A stretch of DNA of 64,000 bases from Alicyclobacillus fastidiosus (GCF_026651875.1 NZ_CP104067.1:5384501-5448500); one strand, 5' to 3'; shown: positions 1 to 8,470, counted from the first letter of the stretch. The notes: generated from the letters alone by a model not told the origin. Program-made: numbers and translations.

Positions 1-43
1 GCGGTCGCGATGCGCATGGCCCATCCCGGAAGCGCATCGCCGT

Positions 44-174
44 TGTGGACAACATATCCACACTATACACAGACTTATCCACAGTCTGCAGGGGCTACAT
101 TTCGAGGTTTTTCGACGTTTTTCCACATGATCCACAACCGTGTTCCACAAGCTTGTGCACAAGGCTGTGGATGA
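44..174. other. DnaA-box cluster
   Basis: Eight 9-mers resembling the DnaA box TTATCCACA lie within about 130 bp. There is a perfect TTATCCACA at 75-83 and TTTTCCACA at 119-127 (fits TTWTNCACA). Close variants sit at 44-52 (reverse), 54-62, 128-136, 141-149, 153-161 and 166-174 (reverse). The stretch is just downstream of tsaD and holds no convincing gene. From memory, B. subtilis has an oriC-proximal DnaA-box cluster in the gcp(tsaD)-ydiF interval, so the location matches. It could be a regulatory DnaA-binding site rather than an origin; no dnaA or dnaN gene is in view. Confidence 0.72.
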
Positions 175-191
175 TTTGTCGAAGCAGCACC

Positions 192-1223
192 CTATATCGC
201 AGAAGAGCCCCAGGACTGCCAGGTGTGGAGGGGCAGTTGCGCGTAGGCGTTGAGCGACAAGTCGCTCACCTTCCCCTGTTGCGCGCGGTAGTAACCTGCG
301 CTCGCAATCATCGCAGCGTTGTCCGTACACCACCGCAGAGGCGGAAAGACGACATCGATGCCCTCTCGTTCGCCGAACTCGCCAAGGCGGGCGCGAAGGC
401 CGCGATTGGCTGCGACGCCCCCCGCTACCACCAACCGCGTGTAGCCCGTGTGATGAAGCGCCCGCCTGGTCTTCTCCACCAGAACGTCGATGACAGCGTC
501 CTGAAAGCTTGCGCAGACGTCCTCGACGCAGATTTCCTCGCGCCGATTCCGCTGCTTGGTCAAAGCGTTGTTGACCGCCGATTTCAAGCCGCTGAAGCTA
601 AAATCGTATCCTTCTTCCTCCAGTAGGCCACGCGGAAACGAATACGCCTCTCCGTTGCCCGTCAAGGCCAACTTGTCCACTTTGGGCCCGCCTGGATAGG
701 ACAGCCCGAGCAGCCGTGCGACCTTGTCGTACGCCTCACCCGCTGCATCGTCTCGCGTCTCACCTAATTTCGCAAAGCAAAACTGCTCGTCGACAGTCAA
801 CAACTCCGTGTGCCCTCCGGACACGACCAAACAGAGAAAGGGTGGGCGCACGTCGGTTCCAATCGTCGCCGCGGCCACGTGGCCGGCGATGTGGTGCACA
901 CCAATCAGTGGTTTCCCGGTGGCGAGTGCATACCCTTTGGCGGCCGAGACGCCAACGAGGAGGGACCCGAGCAGTCCCGGACCACATGTGACGGCAATGG
1001 CATCCACATCCGCCCAGTTCATCGAGGCATTCCGGAAGGTGTTCTCGACGACGCGCGTGATGTCCTCGACGTGGTGTCTCGAGGCCACTTCCGGGACAAC
1101 CCCGCCGAACGCGGCGTGGATCTCCATCTGCGTGGCGGTGACTTCGCTCAGCAACTCCCTTCCGTCCCGAACCAGGGCCGCGGACGTTTCATCACAACTC
1201 GTTTCAATGCCTAGAATGATCAA
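192..1223 (-). CDS. tsaD: tRNA N6-threonylcarbamoyladenosine transferase TsaD
   Basis: TsaD transfers the threonylcarbamoyl group to A37 of ANN-decoding tRNAs, working with TsaB and TsaE. The protein has the ASKHA-fold N-terminus GIETSCDET, the metal-binding VHHIAGH segment near residues 109-115, SGGHTEL, and a C-terminal CTDNAAMIA. A TTG start at 1223 is chosen: it overlaps the rimI stop by four bases and gives 343 residues, normal for the family. The longer reading from 1274 would add 17 unrelated residues inside rimI. It is the last gene of the thiL-tsaE-tsaB-rimI-tsaD operon, the same order as B. subtilis. Confidence 0.96.
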   Translation of the reverse strand: MIILGIETSCDETSAALVRDGRELLSEVTATQMEIHAAFGGVVPEVASRHHVEDITRVVENTFRNASMNWADVDAIAVTCGPGLLGSLLVGVSAAKGYALATGKPLIGVHHIAGHVAAATIGTDVRPPFLCLVVSGGHTELLTVDEQFCFAKLGETRDDAAGEAYDKVARLLGLSYPGGPKVDKLALTGNGEAYSFPRGLLEEEGYDFSFSGLKSAVNNALTKQRNRREEICVEDVCASFQDAVIDVLVEKTRRALHHTGYTRLVVAGGVAANRGLRARLGEFGEREGIDVVFPPLRWCTDNAAMIASAGYYRAQQGKVSDLSLNAYAQLPLHTWQSWGSSAI

Positions 1224-1720
1224 ATCAGTTCTCCCCCGGCCTTCACACTGTCCATCGGCGGTAAATCTACCCACATGATGATGGCGTCCTCGCGGTTGTC
1301 CGTATAATACCCTTTCCGCAGGCCGACGCGCTCAAATCCGTACTTCCGATAGAGGTTTTGAGCGACGGTATTCGACACGCGCACTTCCAGCGTCATCTTG
1401 CGACCACCGCTCGACGCGCACATCGACATCAGCGTGCGAAGTAACTTTTCACCTAGTTTGCGGCCGCGAAAATCGGGATCGACGGCGATATTCGTGACAT
1501 GTCCTTCGTCGAGGATCATCCACAGCCCACCGTAGCCGACGACGCGGCCGTCGAGCTCTGCCACAACGTAGCGGGCAAGCCGGTTCTCCACCAGTTCACC
1601 GAGAAAAGCAGCTCGCGACCACGGGGCTGTAAAGGCGCGGTGCTCGACGCGGAGCACCTCATCGAGATCCTGGAGCAGCATTCGACGAATGACCAGTTTT
1701 TCTGTACTTTCTGCACTCAT
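1220..1720 (-). CDS. rimI: Ribosomal protein S18-alanine N-acetyltransferase RimI
   Basis: GNAT-family acetyltransferase of 166 residues. The acetyl-CoA loop is visible as VDPDFRGRKLG (about residues 80-90), followed by the typical tail with ARNLY-like QNLYRKYGFE and a C-terminal strand. RimI homologues acetylate the N-terminal alanine of ribosomal protein S18; the substrate here is inferred. The ATG at 1720 overlaps the tsaB stop (ATGA), showing translational coupling; the open frame continues upstream to 2002 but that part is a shadow of tsaB. It sits in the t6A operon, as in Bacillus. Confidence 0.92.
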   Translation of the reverse strand: MSAESTEKLVIRRMLLQDLDEVLRVEHRAFTAPWSRAAFLGELVENRLARYVVAELDGRVVGYGGLWMILDEGHVTNIAVDPDFRGRKLGEKLLRTLMSMCASSGGRKMTLEVRVSNTVAQNLYRKYGFERVGLRKGYYTDNREDAIIMWVDLPPMDSVKAGGELI

Positions 1721-2478
1721 GGTCGCGCGCCTCCCTCTCGCTGCGATTGCAATTTGGCTTCCGCTTCTACAGGCAATGCATAATCGGGTAAAACCGTGTG
1801 GATGCGTTCCCCTTCGAAAACTGGATAATCGTCTTTCAGGGAGAGTCGGAAAAGCGCATCCGAAAACCTCGTACACACGTCGCTCCATGTCGCAAATTGA
1901 AACGCATGCCGACTGCAGTGCGGTTCTAATTCCGCCTGCGGCAAGTCGTGCACCAACAAAGGTATCCCGCAAGCCTTCCCGCCTGGCACCTCGTTTAACC
2001 ACGCTTCAATAGGTTTCACCTCAGCTTGTGAACGTTGGCACAGTTGCCCGTTCGCAAGCGCAAACCAGCCGCCAAACGCGCGATGCCTCCTTGCAAACAG
2101 AAGCACGAGTACCGCCTGCTTCGCGGCTGACTGATCGGCACCAGCCGGTGGTACAGCGCCCATCCCTGCAGCGAGCGCAATGGCGTCGAGCGTCGGTACG
2201 GTGACCAGTGGTACGCGTAGCGCGTGTGCCATCGCCTTTCCCGTGGACACGGCCATCCGCACGCCGGTATATGAGCCAGGCCCGGTGCCGACGCCGATCC
2301 GCACGATGTCGCCCGCGGAAAATCCCGCCGATTTCATGACGAACTGGACAGACGGCTGAAGCAGTCGGGAATGTCCCCTAGGGACTCGCTGTGTCACCGC
2401 GCTGAGCAGCGTTCCGTCCATGCGTCCAGCGGCGACGCCGAGGGCGTCCGTTGCGGTATCCATGACAATTACGCCCAT
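1717..2478 (-). CDS. tsaB: tRNA t6A biosynthesis protein TsaB
   Basis: TsaB is the non-catalytic partner that dimerises with TsaD for threonylcarbamoylation of tRNA. The N-terminal ASKHA strand (MGVIVMDTATDALGVA) and the diagnostic GTGPGSYTGVRM segment are present. The start at 2478 places the first strand at the N-terminus as in homologues; an alternative start at 2496 adds six residues. Length is 253, slightly above the usual 220-240. It overlaps tsaE by ten bases and rimI by four, so the three are translationally coupled. Confidence 0.94.
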   Translation of the reverse strand: MGVIVMDTATDALGVAAGRMDGTLLSAVTQRVPRGHSRLLQPSVQFVMKSAGFSAGDIVRIGVGTGPGSYTGVRMAVSTGKAMAHALRVPLVTVPTLDAIALAAGMGAVPPAGADQSAAKQAVLVLLFARRHRAFGGWFALANGQLCQRSQAEVKPIEAWLNEVPGGKACGIPLLVHDLPQAELEPHCSRHAFQFATWSDVCTRFSDALFRLSLKDDYPVFEGERIHTVLPDYALPVEAEAKLQSQREGGARP

Positions 2479-2993
2479 GCGACTACCCACTCCCACAACC
2501 GTCGTTGTGCCATCTCGCCGATGGCCTCGACCGCTATCTGCCGCGTCGTGACACCGTCGTCCGAAGGCTCGTCAAACTTCGCGTAGTCGATGGACACCGA
2601 CAAATAATTGTCCAAATCCGCTTCCACACCACGGCCCCATTCGATGAGAACCACACCATCGCCGTCCAGGTAGTCATCGAAGCCGATTTGGACGAGCGAC
2701 TCGGGCGTCAAGATAGGTTCAGAGGCCTCTGCGTCGTCATATAAGCGATATAAATCCATATGTATCAGGGGCACACGCCCTTCATACTCGGCGACGAGCG
2801 TAAATGTGGGACTCGTGACGGGCGACTCGACGCGCAATCCTCGCGCGACGCCCTGCGCGAAATGCGTCTTCCCGGCGCCCAAAGGGCCGTAGAGCAAGAC
2901 CACGTCCCCCGCCTGCAAAAAGTTACCGAGGCACGCGCCCAACCGCTGCGTCTCCTCGGGTTGAGACGTCGTAACTAACCAATCGCGTAACAT
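2469..2993 (-). CDS. tsaE: tRNA t6A biosynthesis ATPase TsaE
   Basis: TsaE is the small ATPase that drives turnover of the TsaBD complex. A Walker A motif GPLGAGKT lies at residues 36-43. The family switch region SPTFTLVAEY and the HMDLYRL motif follow, then IEWG near residue 118. Length of 174 is somewhat longer than the about 155 of B. subtilis YdiB because of a C-terminal extension. It follows thiL with a 52-base gap and overlaps tsaB. Confidence 0.95.
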   Translation of the reverse strand: MLRDWLVTTSQPEETQRLGACLGNFLQAGDVVLLYGPLGAGKTHFAQGVARGLRVESPVTSPTFTLVAEYEGRVPLIHMDLYRLYDDAEASEPILTPESLVQIGFDDYLDGDGVVLIEWGRGVEADLDNYLSVSIDYAKFDEPSDDGVTTRQIAVEAIGEMAQRRLWEWVVAWA

Positions 2994-3045
2994 GTTTTTC
3001 TCCCTTTAGCGGGTTCGCCCAAAGTGACTCTAGTCGCTTCGAACG

Positions 3046-4047
3046 CTATGCCCTGCCAGATCGCGTATCCACGCGTTTAAAGTGATTGTATCCCTTCGGT
3101 TCGAGCACTTCCAGATGTCCATTTGGCCGCCGCATCACAACTCCGTCGCCGGCGTCACAACGGCCAATTCGCGTCACGGGGACTTGCATGGCTGACGCTG
3201 TCGCCAACAGCGATGCGAAGGCGCGAGTCGATGCCGCTCCGACCAGCTCGAAGTCCTCGCCGCCGTACAGCGCGTAGTCGAGGGCATCGCGGTGTAAGCC
3301 GCGAGCGAGCTCCTTGACCTCTGGCATCAGCGGCACCTGATCCGCCTCAATCACGCAGCGCACGCCACTGGCCGCCGAAATTTCGTGCAACTCGCTCGCC
3401 AGTCCATCGCTGACGTCATTGAGGGCGTGCACGCCGAACTTCGCACACAGTGTCCCGATGCCGACGCGCGGCTCTGGACGCTGATGCCGCTCGACGAGCC
3501 GCGCCTGCGCGATGCCCGACGCGGGCGTCACCTCTTGCATGACTTGTAGCCCTGCACTCGATCCCCCTAGGTTCCCCGTCACAAACAGGATATCTCCCGG
3601 CTTCGCGCCCGACCTCGGAATCGGATTCTCCGCTTCGCCGATGACGGTAGTCGTGATCACGAGCGGACCACTCGTCGAAACCACGTCGCCGCCGATGACA
3701 TCGCATCCAAATCGCTCCGTATTTTCGCGCAACCCATCGTAGACTTGCTCGAGGCGTGCTTTATCCCACGCCGCTGGTATCGCGAGTGACACCACGGCGA
3801 ACCTTGGCCTGCCCCCCATCGCCGCGACGTCGCTCACAGACACCGCGAGCGCCTTGTAACCCAAGTTGTAATCGGTGATGGTTGTGGGTAGAAAGTGAAC
3901 ACCTTCGACCATTGTGTCCGTCGTGACGACAAATGGCGCCGTGCTCGTCCGAAAGACCGCCGCGTCATCCCCGATCCCCAGTAGCACGTCCTCCCCCGGC
4001 TTTGGCAGCCGCTTGGCAAGTGCCGCAATCAGACCAAACTCGTCCAT
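3046..4047 (-). CDS. thiL: Thiamine-monophosphate kinase ThiL
   Basis: ThiL phosphorylates thiamine monophosphate to thiamine pyrophosphate, the last step of the cofactor pathway. The PurM-like ATP fold is marked by GIGDDAAVF (about residues 24-32), TTDTMVEGVHF (42-52) and a conserved NDVSDG segment. The ATG at 4047 is preceded by GGGAGG with good spacing; the longer reading from 4074 lacks this. Length is 333, typical. It is the first gene of the t6A operon, as in B. subtilis (ydiA). The promoter should lie in 4048-4164, which it shares divergently with dedA. Confidence 0.95.
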   Translation of the reverse strand: MDEFGLIAALAKRLPKPGEDVLLGIGDDAAVFRTSTAPFVVTTDTMVEGVHFLPTTITDYNLGYKALAVSVSDVAAMGGRPRFAVVSLAIPAAWDKARLEQVYDGLRENTERFGCDVIGGDVVSTSGPLVITTTVIGEAENPIPRSGAKPGDILFVTGNLGGSSAGLQVMQEVTPASGIAQARLVERHQRPEPRVGIGTLCAKFGVHALNDVSDGLASELHEISAASGVRCVIEADQVPLMPEVKELARGLHRDALDYALYGGEDFELVGAASTRAFASLLATASAMQVPVTRIGRCDAGDGVVMRRPNGHLEVLEPKGYNHFKRVDTRSGRA

Positions 4048-4164
4048 CCAAAAACACCTCCCAGTACAGAACACGCACCTATCCCATCATATCAATGTGG
4101 AAGGGCATGTTCGACGCCACTTGTCCATAGATATGAATGGGAGTTCATATTGCGGGGTGCAAAC

Positions 4165-4788
4165 ATGGAATACGTAATGACGTGGATTCACAATATCTCG
4201 TCGACCATCGTGTCGCTTGGCTACCCAGGCGTATTCATCGCCATGGTCCTGGAGGGCCTTGGTCTTCCCTTTCCAGGGGACGCCTTTCTCGCCTTTTACG
4301 GATACGCCGTGTCCGAACGCGAGATGAACGGCATCGCCGTACTGTGCATCGGATCGCTTGGCTACTTCGCAGGCGTCTCCATCATCTTTTGGATGGTCCG
4401 CAAGTTTGGAAGTCCCGTGCTCAAGCCACTCTATCGTATTCACATCTTGAGCCCTGCGCGCATGGAGCATACATCGGCGCTCATCACCCGATATAGCGCC
4501 CTCGTGCTCATCCCCGGGCGTTTTCTCCCAGGCATTCGCTCTCTGAGCACATACGCCGCCTCCTTCGTCGGTATGCCATACAGCACCTTTACCTCGTACA
4601 CCATCGTGGGCTCCGTTCTGTGGTGCGGAATGTGGATAGGCCTAGGCTTTTGGTTCGGGGAAAACGTTCAGACTCTCTTAAAACACGTACAGTCGACATT
4701 GATGTGGGTGACCATTGTGATCGTCCTCCTCGCTCTGCTAGTCTTTGTAATACGAAGACTGCAATCCAGTTCGAGGAGTGGACAGTGA
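4165..4788 (+). CDS. DedA family membrane protein
   Basis: A 207-residue polytopic membrane protein of the DedA/SNARE-associated family. It shows the family hallmarks: LEGLGLPFPGD near residues 29-39, an amphipathic re-entrant region, GRFLPGIRSLSTYAAS near residue 115, and a final transmembrane helix with a basic tail. DedA proteins support membrane homeostasis and some act as undecaprenyl-phosphate or phospholipid translocases; which applies here cannot be told. The ATG at 4165 is chosen over a TTG at 4150. It is transcribed away from thiL. Confidence 0.9.
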   Translation: MEYVMTWIHNISSTIVSLGYPGVFIAMVLEGLGLPFPGDAFLAFYGYAVSEREMNGIAVLCIGSLGYFAGVSIIFWMVRKFGSPVLKPLYRIHILSPARMEHTSALITRYSALVLIPGRFLPGIRSLSTYAASFVGMPYSTFTSYTIVGSVLWCGMWIGLGFWFGENVQTLLKHVQSTLMWVTIVIVLLALLVFVIRRLQSSSRSGQ

Positions 4789-4791
4789 ACC

Positions 4792-5094
4792 GTGTTAGTG
4801 GAGTGGTGTGTGCACAACGAAAAATTGGGCGTCCGAGAAGTCGTTGACAAAGTTGCGGGGTGGGCCGCACAACACCCCGCCAGTTCTCGGCACGGGAAGG
4901 CAGTTTGGTCGAACGACTCCCTCCCCTCTACCCTCGAAACGAAACGGTACGCGTGCGTCGAAGATTGTGCGCTGTGCTGTCGCCAACCATTCGTCCTCCT
5001 GAACCATCACGAGTGCGTCACGGCCCAGTCGGCCTCGGAGCTCTTCGAACGGATCACGAGGCGATTGGGAAACGGCCCCTCGACCAGAGATTGA
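4792..5094 (+). CDS. Small hypothetical protein downstream of DedA
   Basis: No family is recognised. The 100-residue frame begins at a GTG three bases after the dedA stop, with GAGGAG upstream, and ends just before a terminator shared with the convergent DUF2922 gene. Five cysteines cluster (CVEDCALCC then C further on). In a sampled 180-base stretch, G+C is highest at its third codon positions and lowest at its second, as expected for coding DNA here. A minus-strand frame (4795-5148) starts inside the terminator hairpin and is less likely. It may not be a gene at all. Confidence 0.4.
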   Translation: MLVEWCVHNEKLGVREVVDKVAGWAAQHPASSRHGKAVWSNDSLPSTLETKRYACVEDCALCCRQPFVLLNHHECVTAQSASELFERITRRLGNGPSTRD

Positions 5095-5112
5095 AGGATA
5101 CAGCGGTGTAAA

Positions 5113-5153
5113 CGGGGTTGGCCCAGCCGATGGAGGCCTCCGGTCCAACCCCG
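5113..5153 (-). terminator. Intrinsic terminator between convergent units
   Basis: Inverted repeat CGGGGTTGG (5113-5121) and CCAACCCCG (5145-5153). Read on the minus strand it is followed by TTTAC, so it should end the DUF1659/DUF2922 transcript and may also help stop the plus-strand dedA unit. Confidence 0.7.
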
Positions 5154-5160
5154 AAGTAAG

Positions 5161-5379
5161 TTACGAGATGTTCGTCGTGTCCGTCTGCGTCTCTTGCGCC
5201 GGCAATGCCTTGACGATGGCACCCTGCGGGAAGTTGAACACGTTTTTGTTGACGATGGACGAAATGGCATCGTTCACGGCGTTCGCATCGACAGGTTGCT
5301 TTGGATTCTGGATGTTGACGCGAACTTTTTTGTTCTGATCCGTCATGAACGATAGAAATAACGCGAGTTTTGTCGCCAC
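5161..5379 (-). CDS. DUF2922 domain protein
   Basis: A 72-residue protein matching the DUF2922 family of small Bacillota proteins (LALFLSFMTDQNKKVRV at the N-terminus, then a predicted helix and strand). The function is unknown. A GTG start at 5379 is chosen because GGAGGTG lies seven bases upstream; the longer open frame to 5514 is out-of-family sequence overlapping the DUF1659 gene. DUF2922 and DUF1659 genes are usually paired, as here, and are separated by 46 bases. Confidence 0.82.
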   Translation of the reverse strand: MATKLALFLSFMTDQNKKVRVNIQNPKQPVDANAVNDAISSIVNKNVFNFPQGAIVKALPAQETQTDTTNIS

Positions 5380-5425
5380 ACTCTTCACCTCCACACCGAT
5401 TTTTTCACCCGACCAAGTAGGAAAC

Positions 5426-5665
5426 TTAGGCTGTCGTGTTCGATGTACTGGCGGTGATGACCACTTGATCCAGCCGAGCGACTTGCACCAGGGGCTCGTC
5501 GATGAGCGCGGCAAGTGCCTGTCCGACAGCTAGCAAGTCGTCGTCCGTCGCATTCAGGGCCACGTGTGGATAGTTGTGGCTCTTCAGCTTGGGCTGCCCA
5601 GCAGGTGTGGTACCGACTTGCGTTTGGATCTGCAAAACGCGGCTGACTGGCGTTGTCTGTGCCAT
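5426..5665 (-). CDS. DUF1659 domain protein
   Basis: A 79-residue protein of the DUF1659 family. The visible pattern is a strand-rich N-terminus with RVLQIQTQVG, a central helix DDDLLAVGQALAAL, and a final strand VARLDQVVIT. No function is known for this family. The ATG at 5665 is preceded by GAGGAGG. It is the first gene of a two-gene unit with DUF2922, ended by the hairpin at 5113-5153. Confidence 0.85.
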   Translation of the reverse strand: MAQTTPVSRVLQIQTQVGTTPAGQPKLKSHNYPHVALNATDDDLLAVGQALAALIDEPLVQVARLDQVVITASTSNTTA

Positions 5666-5911
5666 GTGGGTCGCCTCCTCTCTGCGCTGTGCGCATGAGA
5701 AGAGATGCACGAGTTGGCCTGTAACGGGGACAGCGAAAAGGCGGGGAGCATCTTTGCGCGCCTTGCCTATGAATACTCTCTCGGGCTGTGCCCGCGTGTA
5801 ACGCGATGGTGAATCGTTCGACGACATACCAGAGCGGCAGCCGCATGAGCGTTCGGTGCGAGGGAACGATACATGAGCCAGACCGCGAAATGTGATTGGA
5901 GGGAACCCGCA

Positions 5912-6217
5912 TTGGGGATGAATAGCGGCGCAAGCGGAAGTGGATTTTTCCCATTCATCGGAGCGATGGGCGTCGATGCCAATCTGAAAACGGCACATGA
6001 TCAGTACGATATCTATGTGAATGACGATTTTGTGGGGCAAAAGGCGCTCATCGCGCCATCCGAATCGATCGTCGATGTGGCAGACTATCTAAAACGGTGC
6101 AATCTCGGTAGGTTCACCGCAAGTCTTGACGGGGACCATTACATCATCGCCGCGCCAGACGACGAAATAGCACAGGCTATCAAAGGACAGCTACACGCGT
6201 ATCTGCGAGCCCGATAG
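5912..6217 (+). CDS. Hypothetical protein (alpha/beta small domain)
   Basis: No family is recognised. After a glycine/serine-rich N-terminus comes a compact region with alternating strands and helices: YDIYVNDDFVG, SIVDVADYLKRC, RFTASLDGDHYIIAA and a final helix IAQAIKGQLHAYL. Two starts are plausible: TTG at 5912 behind a perfect GGAGGG eight bases upstream, or ATG at 5873 behind GAGGG. The gene is transcribed divergently from DUF1659 and runs toward the hydrolase gene that ends at 6362. It is likely cytoplasmic. Confidence 0.6.
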   Translation: MGMNSGASGSGFFPFIGAMGVDANLKTAHDQYDIYVNDDFVGQKALIAPSESIVDVADYLKRCNLGRFTASLDGDHYIIAAPDDEIAQAIKGQLHAYLRAR

Positions 6218-6361
6218 GTAGCTAGGCCGGCGAATGACAGGTGTTTGCCTAGGTGCAAATTCGGGACATGCGCCACATCGATAGTGCCCCACTTTGAGGA
6301 GGTCCCGGCGTCGGCGCGCCGACCCTACGCGTTCACGGGCCGGCGCCAGAACTCCAACACC

Positions 6362-7096
6362 TTACGCATCTCGACAGGCGTCGACAAGGGCACGGAACAG
6401 GCCGAGCACGGTCTCGTCATCCCGCCAAAGATTTTCCGGATGCCACTGGACGGCCAACGTAAATGGCCCGTCCTTCGATTCGAACCCCTCGACCAGGCCT
6501 TCAGCATCCCAAGCCACCGCTCGCAGCGGCTTTGCGATATCCTTGACGGCCTGATGATGAAACGAGTTCACTCGAATCGACGTCGTCCCGCCGAAACAGG
6601 CCGCCAATCGACTCGCCCCGTCCAGCTTCACGCGGTGACTTAAATGGTTGCGAGGAGCCTTTTGGCTGTGTTGTGTCTTACCCTTCCACTCACGCGGAAG
6701 GTCCTGGTACAAGGTTCCTCCTAACGCGACGTTGAGGACTTGCATGCCACGGCAAATACCGAGAATCGGTTTGCCCTGCGCGCGCATCATCTGAATCAGC
6801 GAAATCTCCAGCCTATCCCGCTCAGCGATCACGTCCCCCAGCCCATAATGGGGTTCCTGGCCGTAGGTGGCGGGATCGACATCTTCACCGCCGGTCAGCA
6901 ACAGCCCATCGAGGCGCCTTGCGAGTTCGCCCAATGTGACGTCGTCCGTCAAGAATGGAATGACCATCGGAATCCCATCCACCCTTTGTACCCCAAGTGC
7001 GTAGTCATCGGACAGCGAGACGCCCTGCAACGGCAGGCCAGAAGTGGTTGTGCGCATGTGGCGCGTGCCGGTGAGGCCGATCACAGGTTTTGTCAT
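6362..7096 (-). CDS. Gamma-glutamyl-gamma-aminobutyrate hydrolase family protein (class I GATase-like)
   Basis: A 244-residue member of the PuuD/peptidase C26 family. The nucleophile elbow GICRGMQ contains the catalytic cysteine, and QWHPE contains the catalytic histidine and glutamate. The LLLTGGEDVDP segment is also characteristic. Relatives hydrolyse gamma-glutamyl amides such as gamma-glutamyl-GABA; the substrate here is not evident. The ATG at 7096 has GGGGG about seven bases upstream. It follows ahcY by 16 bases, so they are probably cotranscribed, though no metabolic link is obvious. Confidence 0.87.
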   Translation of the reverse strand: MTKPVIGLTGTRHMRTTTSGLPLQGVSLSDDYALGVQRVDGIPMVIPFLTDDVTLGELARRLDGLLLTGGEDVDPATYGQEPHYGLGDVIAERDRLEISLIQMMRAQGKPILGICRGMQVLNVALGGTLYQDLPREWKGKTQHSQKAPRNHLSHRVKLDGASRLAACFGGTTSIRVNSFHHQAVKDIAKPLRAVAWDAEGLVEGFESKDGPFTLAVQWHPENLWRDDETVLGLFRALVDACRDA

Positions 7097-7112
7097 CTGG
7101 TTGCCCCCTTGG

Positions 7113-8366
7113 TCAGTGCCAACTGTGTAGGTAGACTTCTTGTGCATCTGTCAGGTGGTCGATAGAGACGCCCCAACTCTGCAGTCTCATTCGTGCGACC
7201 TCGACATCGGTCGCCCGAGGGATCATATGCAGGCCAGGCTCATACCTGTGCTGGACAACCTCCCGCAATCCCAGGGCCTGCAGGGCGAACGTCATATCCA
7301 TCACCTCTGCGGGATGCCCGTCCCCCGCGGCCAGGTTGACGAGACGGCCTTCGGCGATCAAGTAAATGCGCCGACCGTCGGCGAACTGATATTCGTCGAT
7401 ATTCGGCCGTACCCGGCGCACATTCTTCGCGAGCGATGCGAGGTCTGGTTTGCTGATCTCCACGTCGAAGTGCCCGGCGTTACCAAGAATGGCACCGTCC
7501 TTCATCCGTTCCATCGCCGCTCTGTGAATGACGTGCTTGACGCCGGTGACCGTGATGAAGTAATCTCCGTGTTCGGCCGCTTCTACGATAGGCATGACGG
7601 AAAACCCGTCCATAGCAGCTTCCACAGCGCGAATAGGGTCGACCTCTGTGACGATGACCTTCGCGCCAAGTCCCTTGGCCCGCATCGCAACGCCTTTGCC
7701 ACACCAGCCATAGCCGACGACGACGACCGTCTTCCCGGCGATGACGAGGTTTGTCGTCCGCATCACGCCATCCCACACGGACTGGCCCGTCCCATACCGG
7801 TTGTCAAACAGGTGTTTGCAGTCCGCATCGTTGACGGCAATCATCGGATACTTCAAGATGCCTTCTTCACTCATCGCGCGCAATCGAATGATCCCCGTCG
7901 TCGTCTCCTCACAACCGCCAATCAGGCGAGCTGCCTGCTCCGGTCGCTCCTGATGCAAGATGGTCGCTAAATCGGCGCCATCGTCGATGACGGCAATCGG
8001 GTCGTAGTCGAGCACCGCCCGCAGATGGCCCTGGTACTCATCTTGCGTCGCGCCGTACCACGCAAATGTGGTCACACCCCGCTTGACTAGTCCAGCAGCC
8101 ACGTCATCCTGCGTACTGAGTGGATTGCTGGCGGCGATGGCGACATCGGCTCCACCAGCTTGTACGACAAGCGCTAGATAAGCGGTCTTCGCCTCGAGGT
8201 GGAGACACATCGAGATTCGCTTCCCGGCAAATGGCTGCTCCGCGCGAAACCGCTCCTCCAATTGACGCAATAACGGCATGTGATCGCGCACCCAATCAAT
8301 TTTCAACTCACCTTGTCCGGCGAGCTCAAAGTCTCGGATTTGAGATTTGTCTTGCGCTTGGCTCAT
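7113..8366 (-). CDS. ahcY: Adenosylhomocysteinase (SAH hydrolase)
   Basis: Reversibly cleaves S-adenosylhomocysteine to adenosine and homocysteine, relieving product inhibition of methyltransferases. Visible motifs are CLHLEAKTA near residue 54, EETTTG (153-158), the NAD-binding loop GYGWCGKG (218-225) and a C-terminal HSWH tail. The 417-residue length, without the insertion of longer bacterial and eukaryotic forms, resembles the archaeal/Thermotoga type. Many Bacilli use the Pfs nucleosidase route instead. The ATG at 8366 has AAAGGGAG upstream. It is followed closely by the amidotransferase-like gene. Confidence 0.93.
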   Translation of the reverse strand: MSQAQDKSQIRDFELAGQGELKIDWVRDHMPLLRQLEERFRAEQPFAGKRISMCLHLEAKTAYLALVVQAGGADVAIAASNPLSTQDDVAAGLVKRGVTTFAWYGATQDEYQGHLRAVLDYDPIAVIDDGADLATILHQERPEQAARLIGGCEETTTGIIRLRAMSEEGILKYPMIAVNDADCKHLFDNRYGTGQSVWDGVMRTTNLVIAGKTVVVVGYGWCGKGVAMRAKGLGAKVIVTEVDPIRAVEAAMDGFSVMPIVEAAEHGDYFITVTGVKHVIHRAAMERMKDGAILGNAGHFDVEISKPDLASLAKNVRRVRPNIDEYQFADGRRIYLIAEGRLVNLAAGDGHPAEVMDMTFALQALGLREVVQHRYEPGLHMIPRATDVEVARMRLQSWGVSIDHLTDAQEVYLHSWH

Positions 8367-8420
8367 CGAGTTAAACTCCCTTTCGGACGCGCACTTTCAA
8401 GATGGCTCACATTGTACATG

Positions 8421-8447
8421 AAAAAAGGGCGGATTCACATCCGTCCT
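8421..8447 (-). terminator. Terminator of the ndoA transcript
   Basis: On the minus strand, the stem AGGACGGA / TCCGCCCT (8426-8447) with a 6-base loop is followed directly by a run of T (8421-8425). It lies 24 bases after the ndoA stop and separates it from ahcY. Confidence 0.88.
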
Positions 8448-8470
8448 CGTTTGATATAACCATGCAATTG

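Noticed and set aside
44..174. A full chromosomal origin
   Set aside because: There is no dnaA, dnaN or AT-rich unwinding region next to it; a secondary DnaA cluster is a better reading.
4795..5148. Minus-strand 117-residue frame
   Set aside because: Its start lies within the terminator hairpin and the plus-strand frame has better third-position bias; neither is certain.
7140..7970. 276-residue plus-strand frame
   Set aside because: It is antisense to ahcY and has no family resemblance.
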